Positions 48,410-63,186 of a stretch of 64,000 nt of DNA are shown here, one piece after another. The stretch's first letter is position 1, and every line of letters begins with the position of its first letter. This stretch comes from Acidobacteriota bacterium (GTDB lineage Bacteria > Acidobacteriota > UBA6911 > JACQSX01). Below the pieces are notes generated by a model that was given only the letters and a program-made list of their open reading frames with translations, did no database searches and was not told the DNA's origin. A program made the translations under genes and the position numbers. The stretch covers positions 62,001-126,000 of the forward strand of contig JACQSX010000016.1 of assembly GCA_016211105.1 (NCBI GenBank), given 5' to 3'.

Positions 48410-49843
48410 ATGGCTAACCAGGATGCGCTTCAGAATTCTGAAAGGGGCGCGGCTCTTATTTTGGCTCTAATCGGCCTGATGCTGCTGACGCTGCTAGGGC
48501 TGGCGGCCGCACTGAGCAGTTCGATCGAATACAACATCAGCAACCATTACGTGACTTCTCAACAGGCGTTGGCGATTGCCGATAGCGGTTTGAATTTTGG
48601 CAAGTCGTACCTACGCGGTCGGGATTTCTCCGGCGTATTGAAGCAATATGCTTTGGTGCCGGCGTATACTTCTGAGACACAGCCTGCAGAAGAAGCCCTT
48701 GCAGCACGCAACCCTATTACGAGTCTTGCTGCGAGATCGATCGACTTCTCGATACCCTTTTCAACTCCTGTAACTCCTTGGAAAGTTTACGGCTTCATTG
48801 GGCCTACAAGCGGCGCTCCCTTGGGAGGAGGCCGCTATTTTCTTAAATTGACCGACAATAAGGATGAAACCGAAACCAACGATCCCTATGCCGACATTGA
48901 CCATAAAAGCTACTTACGCTCCATCGGCATTTATCGGACCCTCACGAGTGACAAGGTTAGCCCTGGGCGGGTGCAGGCCTCGGTGGCAGTCATTGAGGTG
49001 CTTTTGAAACGTGACTTGTCTTTTGAGATCGCCTCTCCATTCGCCCTGTACGGACCCGATGTGAACCCCGCGCAGAATAATTTGTTCGACGGAAATTCAT
49101 TCCTGATTGACGGGTACAACCACAACGGGATGACACGAGACCAGATTCTTGGGGGAGACGATCACCCAGAGACAGGAGCGGTCTCGGGGGTGGGGAGTAT
49201 CTTCAACGGGGGTGACGGAGACACAGTTTCTACCATCGAGCAAAGTCTGGCAAAGAACCAGGAAAACAATATTACGGGAGCTGGAGGTACGCCCTCGGTC
49301 GGAGATATAACCGACACTGTTAAAAACGGCGTCGATTCGGCGAATGTCCTGGATCCTAATTTTGTAGGGAAGTTTATAAGCACGATTAAGAATTATGCCG
49401 ATATTTCTTACGCAGGAAACACTGCTCTGAGCGGCAACAACATTGTTCTGGGAACCGCCAGCGAGCCGAAGGTTACGGTAGTTAATGGGAATTTGAGCCT
49501 TTCAGGAAGCGGCAGCGGTGCTGGAATTCTAATTGTCACCGGCGAATTTGACTTCTCGGGTTCCTTCGACTACGAAGGGGTGATCCTCGTGATTGGCTTG
49601 GGGAAGCTTACTCTGAGCGGAGCAAATAAAAGTATCATCGGAGGGCTGTATCTGGCCAATGTTACTAAAGACGGGTCGGGCAAGTATTCTTATGGGACTC
49701 CTAGTTTTTCTCTTGGAGGAAATAGCAATTTCTACTACAAGAGCGATTCCATCAAAATGGGTTTAAATTTGCTTCCTTTGAAGATCTTAAGCTGGAGAGA
49801 AGTTCCTTCCGAATTAGACGAGACATTAGTTCAGTTCCCTTGA
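48410..49843 (+). CDS. PilX-like type IV pilus-assembly protein
   Basis: The 477-residue protein has an N-terminal ERGAALILALIGLMLLTLLGLAAALSS (about 12-37), the PilX_N pattern of a prepilin-type or pilus-assembly helix following a Glu. The rest is polar and Gly/Asn/Ser-rich beta material, with a repetitive region around NNIVLGTASEPKVTVVNGNLSLSGSGSG near residue 345. A standard prepilin peptidase GFTLIE motif is not seen. GGAGG precedes the ATG. No other pilus genes are nearby, so it is an orphan component or a surface protein using the same export start. Confidence 0.65.
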   Translation: MANQDALQNSERGAALILALIGLMLLTLLGLAAALSSSIEYNISNHYVTSQQALAIADSGLNFGKSYLRGRDFSGVLKQYALVPAYTSETQPAEEALAARNPITSLAARSIDFSIPFSTPVTPWKVYGFIGPTSGAPLGGGRYFLKLTDNKDETETNDPYADIDHKSYLRSIGIYRTLTSDKVSPGRVQASVAVIEVLLKRDLSFEIASPFALYGPDVNPAQNNLFDGNSFLIDGYNHNGMTRDQILGGDDHPETGAVSGVGSIFNGGDGDTVSTIEQSLAKNQENNITGAGGTPSVGDITDTVKNGVDSANVLDPNFVGKFISTIKNYADISYAGNTALSGNNIVLGTASEPKVTVVNGNLSLSGSGSGAGILIVTGEFDFSGSFDYEGVILVIGLGKLTLSGANKSIIGGLYLANVTKDGSGKYSYGTPSFSLGGNSNFYYKSDSIKMGLNLLPLKILSWREVPSELDETLVQFP

Positions 49844-50011
49844 GATCACGGCTAGAGAGGGGCCGTGAATTGTATGAAGAATTGGCGCCAAAGGTTCTGA
49901 ATTCCATCGCCGCAAAAGGCTGGATTGAAGCGCGGGGTGCTTGCAGACCAGAATTTGCGTCCGTCAGGCAATACCGTAAACTGCGCAATATTGCAGTTCT
50001 GCGAGCCGGTT

Positions 50012-50407
50012 AAATGGATTCCTCGAGATTGGCTTTGGATACCTGGAAGAAGGGGTCGCCAATGGTTGGTTCTGTATCATGAAAGATATCCCGCAGATTG
50101 GCGATCCGGCCAGCCACTTCTGTTGGAGAAGTCACAAACTCCCAGCGCAGGCCCAAGTTCACAGTCAGCTTTGGATTCACCCGAATGTCGTTTGTTGTGT
50201 AAGACGCGAAATCGTTCTGTCATAGCTGCCGAGGAAAAATGTCTTGTCGCGCTTCATGGGTCCCCTCACCGTAAGACCAAACTGATTGCGCTTGAATGGA
50301 GGGGGGTTCGCCTCACGATCAAAAAAGTTTCGTGCATCGACAACACCGTTACGATGAAACTCGAAGACGGAACCATGCAATGCGTTGGCCCGGACTTGCT
50401 GGGTCAC
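50012..50407 (-). pseudogene. Relic of an Oar-like TonB-dependent receptor
   Basis: Minus-strand fragments match two separated parts of such receptors. The plug region is ALHGSVFEFHRNGVVDARNFF, FKRNQFGLTVRGP, KRDKTFFLGSYD (50407-50180). After a frame change and loss of several hundred residues, the start of the barrel is NDIRVNPKLTVNLGLRWEF (50190-50100), running to a stop at 50012. Proteins of this type (carboxypeptidase-regulatory N-domain, then TonB receptor) are abundant in Acidobacteria. The relic abuts the queF stop. Confidence 0.75.
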
Positions 50408-50814
50408 AATCGCGTCTTACGTGTGTACTCAGCGACGACAGTTGTTGAGATCCCTCCCCGGGGCGTGAACCTCCCTTCGACCCGCGCAGTTATCGGATCG
50501 CAGGCCTTCACAAAGTCTTGCAGGATCCGGTTGGTTGCGTTCTCGTAAAAAATTCCCAGATTGCGGTAAGCCAGCAGATATTCTTTAAAGGACTTCAATT
50601 CCACGCACCAACGGCCTGGCACGTAGCTGACCCTGATGGTTCCGAAATCAGGCAGTCCGGTCTTTGGACAGACCGACGTGTACTCGGGAGCTTCAATGGC
50701 GACTTCATAGTTGGGGAACTGGTTTTCCCAGCATTCGATTTTTGGGAGGGGTGCGTTGATACCAGCGCGCGCATGATCTTCCGTGTAGGAGCGCTCCTTC
50801 TTTAATTTAGCCAT
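50404..50814 (-). CDS. queF: NADPH-dependent 7-cyano-7-deazaguanine reductase
   Basis: The 136-residue enzyme reduces preQ0 to preQ1 in queuosine synthesis. The catalytic Cys is in TSVCPKTGLPDFG (about 48), the substrate Glu in CVELKSFKEYLLAYRN, and the NADPH/T-fold pattern is complete in the short (unimodular) form. The stop overlaps the first bases of the TonB-receptor relic, so a rearrangement ended right at this gene. Confidence 0.95.
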   Translation of the reverse strand: MAKLKKERSYTEDHARAGINAPLPKIECWENQFPNYEVAIEAPEYTSVCPKTGLPDFGTIRVSYVPGRWCVELKSFKEYLLAYRNLGIFYENATNRILQDFVKACDPITARVEGRFTPRGGISTTVVAEYTRKTRL

Positions 50815-50960
50815 ACAATTCGGTTCCCCTTGTGCAAAGCGATGCGGTCCCGGACCGCAATAAGAAGAATGATAACGGAGAATTGACCGTTCCAGCCACC
50901 AGTTACGCTGTTTAGCTTTAATTTCTCCTTTTGTTTTCGCTCTTTAGGCCAAATGTAGCT

Positions 50961-50990
50961 TTGACTTATCGATTCAGCAGGCAGTATAAT
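50961..50990 (+). promoter_or_regulatory. Housekeeping-type promoter of carD
   Basis: TTGACT (50961-50966), an 18-nt spacer and TATAAT (50985-50990). The predicted start is near 50997, 25 nt before the carD ATG. It is a useful contrast to the CATAGT-type -10 of the stress promoters. Confidence 0.8.
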
Positions 50991-51021
50991 GAATGGTTCC
51001 AACTACACCACTGGAGGACTT

Positions 51022-51525
51022 ATGGCATTTAAGGTCGGTGAGAAGGTCGTTTATCCCAACCACGGCGTCGGCGTCATCGAAAGTATCAGTCAAAAAGTCA
51101 TCGGGGGAAGCCCGGAAGAGTTTTATACGTTGCGGATCGAATCCAATAGCTCGGTAGTGCTTATTCCCACCGCAAACGTAAACCAGGTCGGTCTGCGAAA
51201 ACTGTGTGCCAGGAAAGACCTCGACCAGTTGTTTGAGATTCTTCAAGGCGGCAACGGCCATCATATTTCGGACTGGAAGGATCGTTATAAAGTGAACCTG
51301 GAGAAGATGAAGAGCGGTTCCATTTTTGAAGTTGCTGAAGTCCTGAAGAACCTAACCCACCTGAGCGCTCAGAAGAGCCTTTCCTTTCGAGAGAAAAAAA
51401 TGCTTGATCGTGCCCGGCAGTTGGTGATTTCGGAAGTGGCAACCGTGAAGAAATGGCCGCTGGGGAGAATCGAGGGTATGATTGACGAGTGCCTTGGCTG
51501 CACGACCAGGGTGGGAGAAACGTAA
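51022..51525 (+). CDS. carD: CarD-family transcription regulator
   Basis: From ATG 51022 (GGAGG upstream) the protein has 167 residues. The N-terminal RNA-polymerase-interacting domain (about 1-60: FKVGEKVVYPNHGVGVIESI) and a C-terminal helical DNA-binding domain (about 70-160, with KKMLDRARQLVISEVA) match CarD. CarD stabilises open complexes at housekeeping and rRNA promoters. The upstream in-frame ATG at 50989 overlaps the -10 and is not a start. Confidence 0.93.
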   Translation: MAFKVGEKVVYPNHGVGVIESISQKVIGGSPEEFYTLRIESNSSVVLIPTANVNQVGLRKLCARKDLDQLFEILQGGNGHHISDWKDRYKVNLEKMKSGSIFEVAEVLKNLTHLSAQKSLSFREKKMLDRARQLVISEVATVKKWPLGRIEGMIDECLGCTTRVGET

Positions 51526-51664
51526 GATCGAATGACAAGCGGTGGAGGTTGAGTGAATTGTAATTCACTTGCGATGAACGGCTCGGCATCCGGAATTCAT
51601 CATGCAACCTTTGTGGCTTGTCATCGGTAATTCGTTATCTGAAATTTGCCATTCGAATGAGGCT

Positions 51665-52978
51665 TCACTCGGCGGCGCGGAGAGCCTTTTCCGCCGCTAC
51701 CAATGTCCTTTCAATTTCGCTCTCTCCGTGTGACAAGGAAACAAAGGCAGCTTCAAATTGCGCGGGCGGAAAATAGATCCCATTTTCCAGAAGGCAACGA
51801 AAGAATCGAGCAAACCTCCCGACGTCTGAGGTTTTGGCAGTGCTGTAATCACGCACCCGGTGTTCCGTAAAGAAGATGGTGAACATACTGCCGAAGCTGT
51901 TCAGTTGGACGGCAGCGTGTTGGTCTGAGGTTCGCCGTGGCTGAGCCCTCGGTTCGTCGATCAAAACTTGCAGACCCTCATAGAGTTTGGCGCTGCGTGC
52001 ATTCAGACGTTGGTAAGCCTCCCGGGACAACAGGTCGAGGGTGGCGATGCCGGCTGCCATCGCCAGCGGATTTCCAGAAAGTGTCCCAGCCTGATAAACG
52101 GGCCCTTCCGGCGCAATCATTGACAAGTACCGCTGTTTCCCGCCATAGGCCCCTACCGGCAGCCCTCCTCCGATCACTTTTCCAAAACAGGTCAGGTCCG
52201 GGTCAATCCCGAAAATTTCCTGGGCGCCCCCATAGGCAAGCCGGAACCCGGTCATGACTTCATCAAGAATCAGCAGTGCTCCGTCGTTGGCAGTGATGTC
52301 ACGCAATTGTGGCAGAAAGTCGCCGTCGGGAAGTACCACGCCCATATTGCCCGGAACTGGCTCCACGATGACAGCCGCGATTTTCTTGGCGTGCGCGTGA
52401 AACATCTTTTTCACCGCATCCAGATCGTTGAATGGAACCGACAGAGTCAGCGCAGCGAATGCGGCAGGAACTCCGGGGCTGTCAGGCAGGCCGAAGGTGG
52501 CGACTCCAGAGCCTGCCCGCACCAGCAGGCTGTCTGCGTGACCGTGGTAACAACCGTCAAATTTCAATATCAGGTCGCGACTGGTGGCGGCGCGCGCGAG
52601 GCGCACAGCGCTCATGGTAGCTTCGGTTCCGCTGCTCACGAAACGTAGTTTTTCAACCGAAGGAACGCGTTGGATGATGCGCCGGCCTAGCTCAATTTCC
52701 AACGGGCTGGGTGCGCCGTAGCTAAGTCCGTGGTGCGCTGTTCTCTCCAGCGCCGCCAGTACCTCGGGATGAGCGTGTCCCAAAATGAGAGGACCCCACG
52801 AGCCGACGTAATCGATATAGAGTTTGCCTTCTACGTCGACCAGATAAGCGCCTTCGCCACGAGCGATAAACCGTGGAGTTTCTTTCACCGCGCGGAAGGC
52901 CCTTACTGGGCTATTGACACCACCGGGAAACAACTGTATGGCTTGCTGGAAAAGCTCCTTATTTTTCAGCGAAACCAC
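51665..52978 (-). CDS. hemL: Glutamate-1-semialdehyde 2,1-aminomutase
   Basis: The 437-residue PLP enzyme converts glutamate-1-semialdehyde to 5-aminolevulinate in the C5 tetrapyrrole pathway. Family marks include [43 protein letters not shown] and the PLP lysine in [18 protein letters not shown]. Its start overlaps the hemB end by 13 bp, so hemB-hemL form an operon on the minus strand. Confidence 0.96.
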   Translation of the reverse strand: MVSLKNKELFQQAIQLFPGGVNSPVRAFRAVKETPRFIARGEGAYLVDVEGKLYIDYVGSWGPLILGHAHPEVLAALERTAHHGLSYGAPSPLEIELGRRIIQRVPSVEKLRFVSSGTEATMSAVRLARAATSRDLILKFDGCYHGHADSLLVRAGSGVATFGLPDSPGVPAAFAALTLSVPFNDLDAVKKMFHAHAKKIAAVIVEPVPGNMGVVLPDGDFLPQLRDITANDGALLILDEVMTGFRLAYGGAQEIFGIDPDLTCFGKVIGGGLPVGAYGGKQRYLSMIAPEGPVYQAGTLSGNPLAMAAGIATLDLLSREAYQRLNARSAKLYEGLQVLIDEPRAQPRRTSDQHAAVQLNSFGSMFTIFFTEHRVRDYSTAKTSDVGRFARFFRCLLENGIYFPPAQFEAAFVSLSHGESEIERTLVAAEKALRAAE

Positions 52979-53970
52979 CCCTGGTCAATCGATTGCGCTG
53001 CTTGCTTTGCATAGTAGGTGAGAATAAAGTCGGCGCCGGCCCGTTTGATTGCCACCAGACTTTCCATCATCGCCCGTTGCACATCTAGCCAGCCGCGTAG
53101 CCCGGCTGCCATGATGGCCGAGAATTCTCCGCTAACGTGATATGCCGCCACCGGGATATCAAATCGCTGCCGCACTTGATAGAGAATATCCAGATAAGGA
53201 AGCGCAGGCTTCACCATCACCAGATCGGCGCCTTCTTCAATGTCGAGGGCGACCTCCTTGAGAGCTTCGCGGCCATTGGCCGGGTCCATCTGATAACTGC
53301 GGCGATCCCCGAATTGAGGAGCCGAATCTGCTGCCTCGCGGAAAGGCCCGTAGAAAGCCGATGCGTATTTTGCCGCGTAAGAAAGGATCGCGATGTTGTC
53401 GTGGCCGGTCTTGTTCAACGCGGCACGTATTGCCGCCACCCGCCCATCCATCATGTCGGAAGGGGCAATCATGTCAGCTCCTGCGTCGGCCAGAGTGACA
53501 CTGGTTTTAGCCAGCAACGGCAGGGTAGGGTCGTTGAGAATTTCATCTCCCTGTACCAGGCCACAATGACCGTGACTTGTGTATTCACACAGGCAGACAT
53601 CGGCAATGCAAATGAGCGGAAGTTTCTCCTTTTTGATCGCGCGAAACGCTTGGGGCACCGGACCTTTTGGAGAATAAGCCTGACTCCCCTGGGGGTCCTT
53701 TTTTTCGGGTAGTCCAAAGAGGATAATTGCTGAAATCCCCAGGTTGCAGACGTTCTCCAGTTCGCCCAGCAGAGTATCCACTGAAAATTGGAAGTTACCC
53801 GGCATGGAAGGAATCTCATTTCTAACCTTCTTCCCTGGGCAGACAAACATGGGGAAGATCAGATCATTCTTCTCCAGAGTGTTTTCGCGCACCAGGCTGC
53901 GCAGCAACGCGGTGCGCCGCAATCGGCGCGGTCGAATGGTCGGATGAGCTGGGTCCATAAGATAATTCAC
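52966..53970 (-). CDS. hemB: Porphobilinogen synthase
   Basis: The 334-residue enzyme condenses two 5-aminolevulinates to porphobilinogen. The active-site lysines are in [15 protein letters not shown] and [11 protein letters not shown], and the metal-binding Cys cluster is in [14 protein letters not shown], indicating a zinc-type active site. Length is normal. It is upstream of hemL in the same operon. A tRNA-Met gene on the same strand lies ~110 bp further upstream. Confidence 0.96.
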   Translation of the reverse strand: MNYLMDPAHPTIRPRRLRRTALLRSLVRENTLEKNDLIFPMFVCPGKKVRNEIPSMPGNFQFSVDTLLGELENVCNLGISAIILFGLPEKKDPQGSQAYSPKGPVPQAFRAIKKEKLPLICIADVCLCEYTSHGHCGLVQGDEILNDPTLPLLAKTSVTLADAGADMIAPSDMMDGRVAAIRAALNKTGHDNIAILSYAAKYASAFYGPFREAADSAPQFGDRRSYQMDPANGREALKEVALDIEEGADLVMVKPALPYLDILYQVRQRFDIPVAAYHVSGEFSAIMAAGLRGWLDVQRAMMESLVAIKRAGADFILTYYAKQAAQSIDQGWFR

Positions 53971-54082
53971 AGTCAGCCGGTCTCAGGTCTCACGTTGAAA
54001 GTCAATGGGTGACCTCGTTTTCAGCATGCCGATATGTAAGTTCCGTGACCTTCAACCTGCGCCTTCCGACCTTCTTGTCAAA

Positions 54083-54156
54083 TGGCGGCGCAGGGACTCG
54101 AACCCCGGACACTGCGGATATGAGCCGCATGCTCTAACCAACTGAGCTACGCCGCC
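54083..54156 (-). tRNA. tRNA-Met (anticodon CAT)
   Basis: The 74-nt cloverleaf has acceptor GGCGGCG/CGCCGCC, D-arm TAGCTCAGTTGGTTAGAGC, anticodon loop GCTCATATC and T-arm GGTTCGAGTCC. The sequence resembles elongator tRNA-Met. A CAT anticodon could also be a lysidine-modified tRNA-Ile, which cannot be told apart with certainty here. No CCA is encoded. Confidence 0.92.
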
Positions 54157-54240
54157 AAAAAAACAGTATGGTAGCAGATTTTCGCGCAGCAGAGAAATGA
54201 CGCCGCAAGGTGGCAGGAATACGGCGATTCTGACAGCGCA

Positions 54241-54477
54241 GTGATTCGGCAGTGTGCCGAGGTCGACTTTGTGCCTGCGGAGAAGTACGAGCAGAAGGAT
54301 GTAGAACGGCTGCGCTTTTTAATCTTTCATACTGCGGGACGGCTGGTGCATCATGCCCGTAAAATTTACTTGCGATTAGCCACGAGGCTGGAGCGCATCG
54401 CCGCCTGGCTACAAGCCATGCGATTGCTGCCACTACCCACTAAAAACTGGGGGAGGGCAGGCAGAAATACTTGTTGA
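54241..54477 (+). pseudogene. Transposase C-terminal remnant
   Basis: The frame reads VERLRFLIFHTAGRLVHHAR, then KIYLRLATRLERIAAWLQ, a pattern like the C-terminal end of IS1380/IS4-type DDE transposases (LxFxTAGRLVxHARxxxLRLA). No upstream catalytic part is present within the preceding bases and the end runs into AT-rich DNA. It is a relic next to tRNA-Met. Confidence 0.5.
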
Positions 54478-54889
54478 CACGATTTTTAGTCCGACATTAG
54501 AATAATTCTAACATTAGAATAATTAAGAATAATAAGGTTCTTTCGGCGGGGGGGGGGAATCCCTGCAGGTGGGTCGACATGCGTCATAAGGGGCATCTCA
54601 CCAGCTTTGACAATCTTAATGCGGAGGTGCGCGCCCTTGCATCGCGGTAAGGAGACCCCACGACGATTTTAACCGAGGACTGGATTCCAGTAAATTCCCG
54701 GAATTAACGGTCCAGGAAAGTACGAAGGCTGTGCAAGAGATCGTGGAAGTACGCGAAGGCTGTAATCGACAAGGTTATCACTGGCGCCTACGAGCGGTTG
54801 AAAGCGTGAATCGGCCGTTGGGTTCGGTCGTGACATGAGGAAGACAATATCTTTAAAATCTCAATTAAGCAAATCGAGGTCGACAAATT
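54478..54889. other. Intergenic stretch with short AT repeats and a G-run
   Basis: A tandem of CATTAGAATAATT units (about 54497-54532) and a run of ten or more G (54547-54557) are visible. A decayed frame (SWKYAKAVIDKVITGAYERL at about 54745-54809) ends in TGA. No intact gene is recognised. Confidence 0.4.
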
Positions 54890-56656
54890 ATGAAACCCTT
54901 TAAACTTTTCACATTGCTCGCATTACTAATCACTTTTTTTTCAAGTGTGGGCAGCCCCATGGCCCAACAGTCAGCGCTGCCGCCGGAGGTGATCGCCTAT
55001 GCCGACATGATTTTGTATAACGGCAAGATTCTAACAGCGGACGACAAATTCTCCGTGGCTGAAGCGGCGGCCATCCGAGATGGGAAGTTTCTGGCAGTGG
55101 GGCAAAATGATCGCATCCGGCTCATGGCCGGCCCGCGGACTCAGCAGATTGATCTGCAGGGCCGAAGTGTCGTGCCTGGTCTCATTGACACGCATTTGCA
55201 TCAGGTTTGGATCGGCCAAATTTCTAAAGCTGGTTCACCGCTGCCGCTGAAGGATTTGAAAAGTGGTTTGGAAGAGATCAAGAAAGTTGTGGAGCGGGCA
55301 GCGCCTGGAGAGTGGGTGTACTTTTATGCTCCTGACAACGCGGTGTTGTTTGAACAGATAAACCGCAAAGTTCTTGACTCCATTGCTCCCAAGAATCCTC
55401 TAGTGATCTGTTCTCTTTGTAACGTGGGCCAGGCAAACTCGCTCGCCTTGAAGACCATTCCACAGCAAACTGGAGGCCTGGTCAAAGATCCGAATACGGG
55501 AGAGCCGACTGGTATGGTGTCGGGATTCGCCCTGGGTGTCCTTCTGTATGACATGCGCCCTGAGCCCCCCATTACCGAAGAGGATATCCAATTGCAGAAA
55601 AAGATCTTCAAGAGGGTCAACTCCCAAGGTTTGACCACCATCGTCGGGCAGGCACAGGGTCTAAGTGTCTCCTACTTGAAGGCCCTGTGGGAACGGGGGG
55701 AGCTGACAGCGCGTGTTCGGCTCGGTCACGAATTAGTGCGCCAAAATCCCAATGCGGAAGCCTACCTGAAACGCGTCGGCAACCTGAGCGGCTTTGGTGA
55801 TTCCATGATGAAAATCCACGGAACTACCGTTCAGCCGGTCGATTGCACTTCCAGCAGCGGAGACATGCTAACCTGGAAGGCGAAGATTCGTGAGGCCACG
55901 GGTTCACCCTATGGCTTGTACGGATCAAATCACTGGGTAAGTTATGGCAGCGACCATGAGAACAGCGAATGGCAAAACGTCATTTTGGCCAACCGATATG
56001 GGTGGGCTATCACCAGCGTGCACACGCAAGGCGACAAAGCCGCCAGCGTGATGCTCGATGCTTTCGAGAAAGCCAATAGTGAGAAACCGCTGCAGGGCCG
56101 CTGGGGATTTGATCATGCTTTAACCCGCAACGCTGATGACATCAAGCGAGCCACGAAGTTAGGCGTCATTTACAGCGTAGCGCCTAAGTACGTGTTCCAG
56201 GATCCCACTTCTCTCGTCTATCAATATGGAGCCGATCAGGTCAGCGGAATGACACCGGTGAGAACCATGATCGACTTGGGTATGAAGCCGGTTATGGAAG
56301 GAGACATCTCGGGCGAGTGGTCAGCGCCTCTGTGGCTGATGGAAGTGCTCATCACGCGCAAGGACGCGAAAACGGGGAGAGTCTGGGGTGCCGATCAAAA
56401 AATAACTCGCCAGGAAGCGCTCTGGATGAAAACCAACTGGGCTGCCCGCTATTCGGGAGACGAGAAAAATTTGGGCACCATAGAGGCAAACAAGCTTGCA
56501 GACCTGGTTGTGATCGGGGGCGATTACATGACGGTTCCAGAAGATCAGATTGCCGAACTGCCCATTGATCTTACGATCGTGGGCGGGAAGGAGGTGTACA
56601 ACCGCAGTAAAGAGGGGCTCATTCGATTGCCGCGCTGGGACGAGGGGCGTCGGTAG
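54890..56656 (+). CDS. Secreted amidohydrolase (YtcJ-like)
   Basis: The 588-residue protein has a signal peptide (about 1-26, SPMAQQ). An amidohydrolase fold follows, with an N-terminal beta segment (ADMILYNGKILTAD, IDLQGRSVVPGLIDTHLH with the metal His-x-His), a long TIM barrel, and a C-terminal part with ANKLADLVVIGGDYM. The SVHTQGDKAAS segment carries a further metal-ligand His. Substrate unknown; YtcJ-like amidohydrolases act on diverse amides. There is no ribosome site of good quality at ATG 54890. Confidence 0.85.
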   Translation: MKPFKLFTLLALLITFFSSVGSPMAQQSALPPEVIAYADMILYNGKILTADDKFSVAEAAAIRDGKFLAVGQNDRIRLMAGPRTQQIDLQGRSVVPGLIDTHLHQVWIGQISKAGSPLPLKDLKSGLEEIKKVVERAAPGEWVYFYAPDNAVLFEQINRKVLDSIAPKNPLVICSLCNVGQANSLALKTIPQQTGGLVKDPNTGEPTGMVSGFALGVLLYDMRPEPPITEEDIQLQKKIFKRVNSQGLTTIVGQAQGLSVSYLKALWERGELTARVRLGHELVRQNPNAEAYLKRVGNLSGFGDSMMKIHGTTVQPVDCTSSSGDMLTWKAKIREATGSPYGLYGSNHWVSYGSDHENSEWQNVILANRYGWAITSVHTQGDKAASVMLDAFEKANSEKPLQGRWGFDHALTRNADDIKRATKLGVIYSVAPKYVFQDPTSLVYQYGADQVSGMTPVRTMIDLGMKPVMEGDISGEWSAPLWLMEVLITRKDAKTGRVWGADQKITRQEALWMKTNWAARYSGDEKNLGTIEANKLADLVVIGGDYMTVPEDQIAELPIDLTIVGGKEVYNRSKEGLIRLPRWDEGRR

Positions 56657-57385
56657 AAGCCCGGAAGCAATTGTGTCAACTGCAGAAGCGCCGCAAGAGG
56701 TTTCAGCGCAGCCGGTCTTAAGGGTTTCCACAGTCCGTCTCTTGTTTTGGGGTTTTTCAATCGCTTCAACCGAGTGATGCGGGGCCCTTCCACGTTGGTG
56801 TTTGATAGCCGTGGGAGATTCGTTGTGCGAGCGGGCTTTATCAGCGGCACGACGACGGCACGGCAGATTCATTGGCCTTAGATTTGGTGGAGGTAGATAT
56901 GGTGTAACCCTTCAGTGAATCGTGGAGAGGAGAAAGATTTTTCGCTGAACAAATGGGCGGATCTTCGGTACGGTAGCTTGGCAGGAACCGAAGAGACCAG
57001 TCTACGCGCCCCCACAACCCCTTGGCTCGTGACATCTCCTCCAGCACCAGTAGCCCGGACAGGCTGCTCACTTTCTCGTCACTTTTTTCCAGTCGTATCG
57101 GTAGGACCGTTTGGTGTATTTTTGTCATCTGTGCACCCTGTTGGTGTCGTTATAGGTTTTGTCAGAATCCTTATAACACATGTATCAACAGGGTCTTTCC
57201 CTTTTACTCACAAAATCAATCGCGGATTTCGGGAAGGTGGGGCGCAGGAAAGTTCCCCCTTTTCATCCAGGGCCGCTGTCCTAAGAAGTGACAGCCATGC
57301 GGGCAGCGATTCCCGTTATTTTTGTCTACGCCAAGCCCCCGTCGGGCGCTGGATTATAATAACAGGGAGGGGAACCGGGGGAGGA
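56657..57385. other. Gene-poor stretch
   Basis: About 730 bp between two convergent genes. Open frames on both strands (for example 56841-57128 minus) lack ribosome sites and known families. No repeat of the families described here is seen. Confidence 0.4.
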
Positions 57386-58594
57386 TCAGGGGAGGCCGGC
57401 TTCGGTCACTTTCACCGAACCGCGCGCGGGCGCCTGCTGGTCCATTGGGACGCTGTCCTGCTGTATCTGCGCGGGCAGGGCCAGGCAGAGCAAAAACCCG
57501 GGTATGGTTAATAGAACGACCCAGGCCAGTGTGACCTGGAGGCCGAAATGATCGCCCAAGACGCCTGTGAGCGGTACAAGGAGTCCTCCCATTCCCCAGG
57601 CAAAACCCATCATTAGGGCGGAGACAGTGCTTGCCCCCCCCGGCACCAATTTTTGGGCCATCACAATGTTGACCGGCGTCGTGAACAGGAGAAACGCGCC
57701 TCCCGCCGTGCACAACAGGACAGACCATGCACCACTGGCTTGGAGCGAACCGAAAAGCAACGGAAGAGAACCAATCATCGAAAGAGAGATAATGGCTTTG
57801 CCACCAAAGCGATCCGCCAGGATCCCTCCCAAAAACCCAGCGGTCCCTCCCGCGAGGAGGAAAAACGTCAAAAACTGACTCCCTTGCGCTTCACTAAATC
57901 CGCGAGTGGTGAAGTAGAGAGGCAAAAAGGATGTGAATACCATTTGGATCGCCGACCGGATCACGACTAGAAAGTAAAGGACCACTAAGGGTCTTAGCTT
58001 TTCATGTACTTGGCGGGAAAAGCTTGGTCGCTGGGCCGAAGTCATCCTGACAGGGGAGGGTCCGTAACGCAACAAATAGAGACTCATCAGAATTCCTGGG
58101 ATCGCTGCCCAATAGCTATGCCCAAGTCCAGCCAGCGAGATCACGGTCGTGATATAAACCGGCCCCAGCGCGTACCCAATCATTCCCCCGGTGATAAACA
58201 CCGACATCTGATATCCGTGATCCCGGCCCGAGACTTGCGAAGTGAATGCTGCTCCCTGGGGGTGAAACGCGGCTATGCCGATGCCCCCGAGCAGCAACAG
58301 GATAAGCAAGGTGTAGAAGTTGGGGGCCAATCCGAGGGAGGAGATGAAGACTCCGGCGATTGCCGGGCTGAGAGCGCAGAAAGCCTTATGCTGGAAACGA
58401 TCTGCCAGGTAGCCGTAAAAGGGTTGCATGAAGGAGCTGGAGAACGCCAGGACGCCTCCCAAGATACCCGCCTGGGCAAGCGAAAGGTGCAGACGGTCGT
58501 GCAGGAACGGCAGAAAGGCGCCCAGCATGGTCGAGTAATTATCGATGCAAAAGTGAGCAGCGGCGAGAGTCAGAATGGAGCGATGAACTTTCAT
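57386..58594 (-). CDS. MFS transporter, fosmidomycin-resistance (Fsr)-like
   Basis: The 402-residue protein has about 12 membrane helices. Fsr-like signatures include AHFCIDNYSTMLGAFLPFL at the start, FYGYLADRFQHK (MFS motif A-like), and GIGIAAFHPQGAAFTSQVSG, typical of this MFS subgroup. A second A-like motif is GGILADRFGGKA in the middle. Family members export small molecules or drugs; the substrate here is unknown. Confidence 0.85.
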   Translation of the reverse strand: MKVHRSILTLAAAHFCIDNYSTMLGAFLPFLHDRLHLSLAQAGILGGVLAFSSSFMQPFYGYLADRFQHKAFCALSPAIAGVFISSLGLAPNFYTLLILLLLGGIGIAAFHPQGAAFTSQVSGRDHGYQMSVFITGGMIGYALGPVYITTVISLAGLGHSYWAAIPGILMSLYLLRYGPSPVRMTSAQRPSFSRQVHEKLRPLVVLYFLVVIRSAIQMVFTSFLPLYFTTRGFSEAQGSQFLTFFLLAGGTAGFLGGILADRFGGKAIISLSMIGSLPLLFGSLQASGAWSVLLCTAGGAFLLFTTPVNIVMAQKLVPGGASTVSALMMGFAWGMGGLLVPLTGVLGDHFGLQVTLAWVVLLTIPGFLLCLALPAQIQQDSVPMDQQAPARGSVKVTEAGLP

Positions 58595-58788
58595 AGCGGT
58601 AAATACGTATTTTATATGGCTCGTATCGTTTAGGGAAGTTGAAGAGGAATCCGGGCCAAAGAGACGCCGCCCGATTGAAATATGGAAATGAAGATGATTC
58701 CGATACTGGTACTTCTGCGTGAGAGTTTGCTAAAGTCGTAAGCTTGATCTGAGCAGCGAGTGTCGGATACGAAGCGAGTTCATGGGTA

Positions 58789-62967
<4,179 letters not shown>

Positions 62968-63186
62968 ATGAGAAAGATTTTTGTAGGTGCGAACCGTGTC
63001 TGCTGCCGAGAGCCGTCGCTTGGGTTCGCTAGTGCGAATGACGTAAATGCCGTCCAGCCTGGCTTCCTGCTGGATGGACTGGTCGCGACGCGCCCATTGG
63101 AAAGTCCCCTCTCCGATGCTCAGAGCAAAGTGCTTGTTTCTTCGGTGGCAGCCGACCTGCTGCAGTGCCTGACCACAGCACGGCTT

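Noticed and set aside
54497-54557. Short AT repeats and a G-run that could suggest a replication origin or CRISPR-like array
   Set aside because: Only two imperfect units are present, with no regular spacers, DnaA-box series or associated genes.
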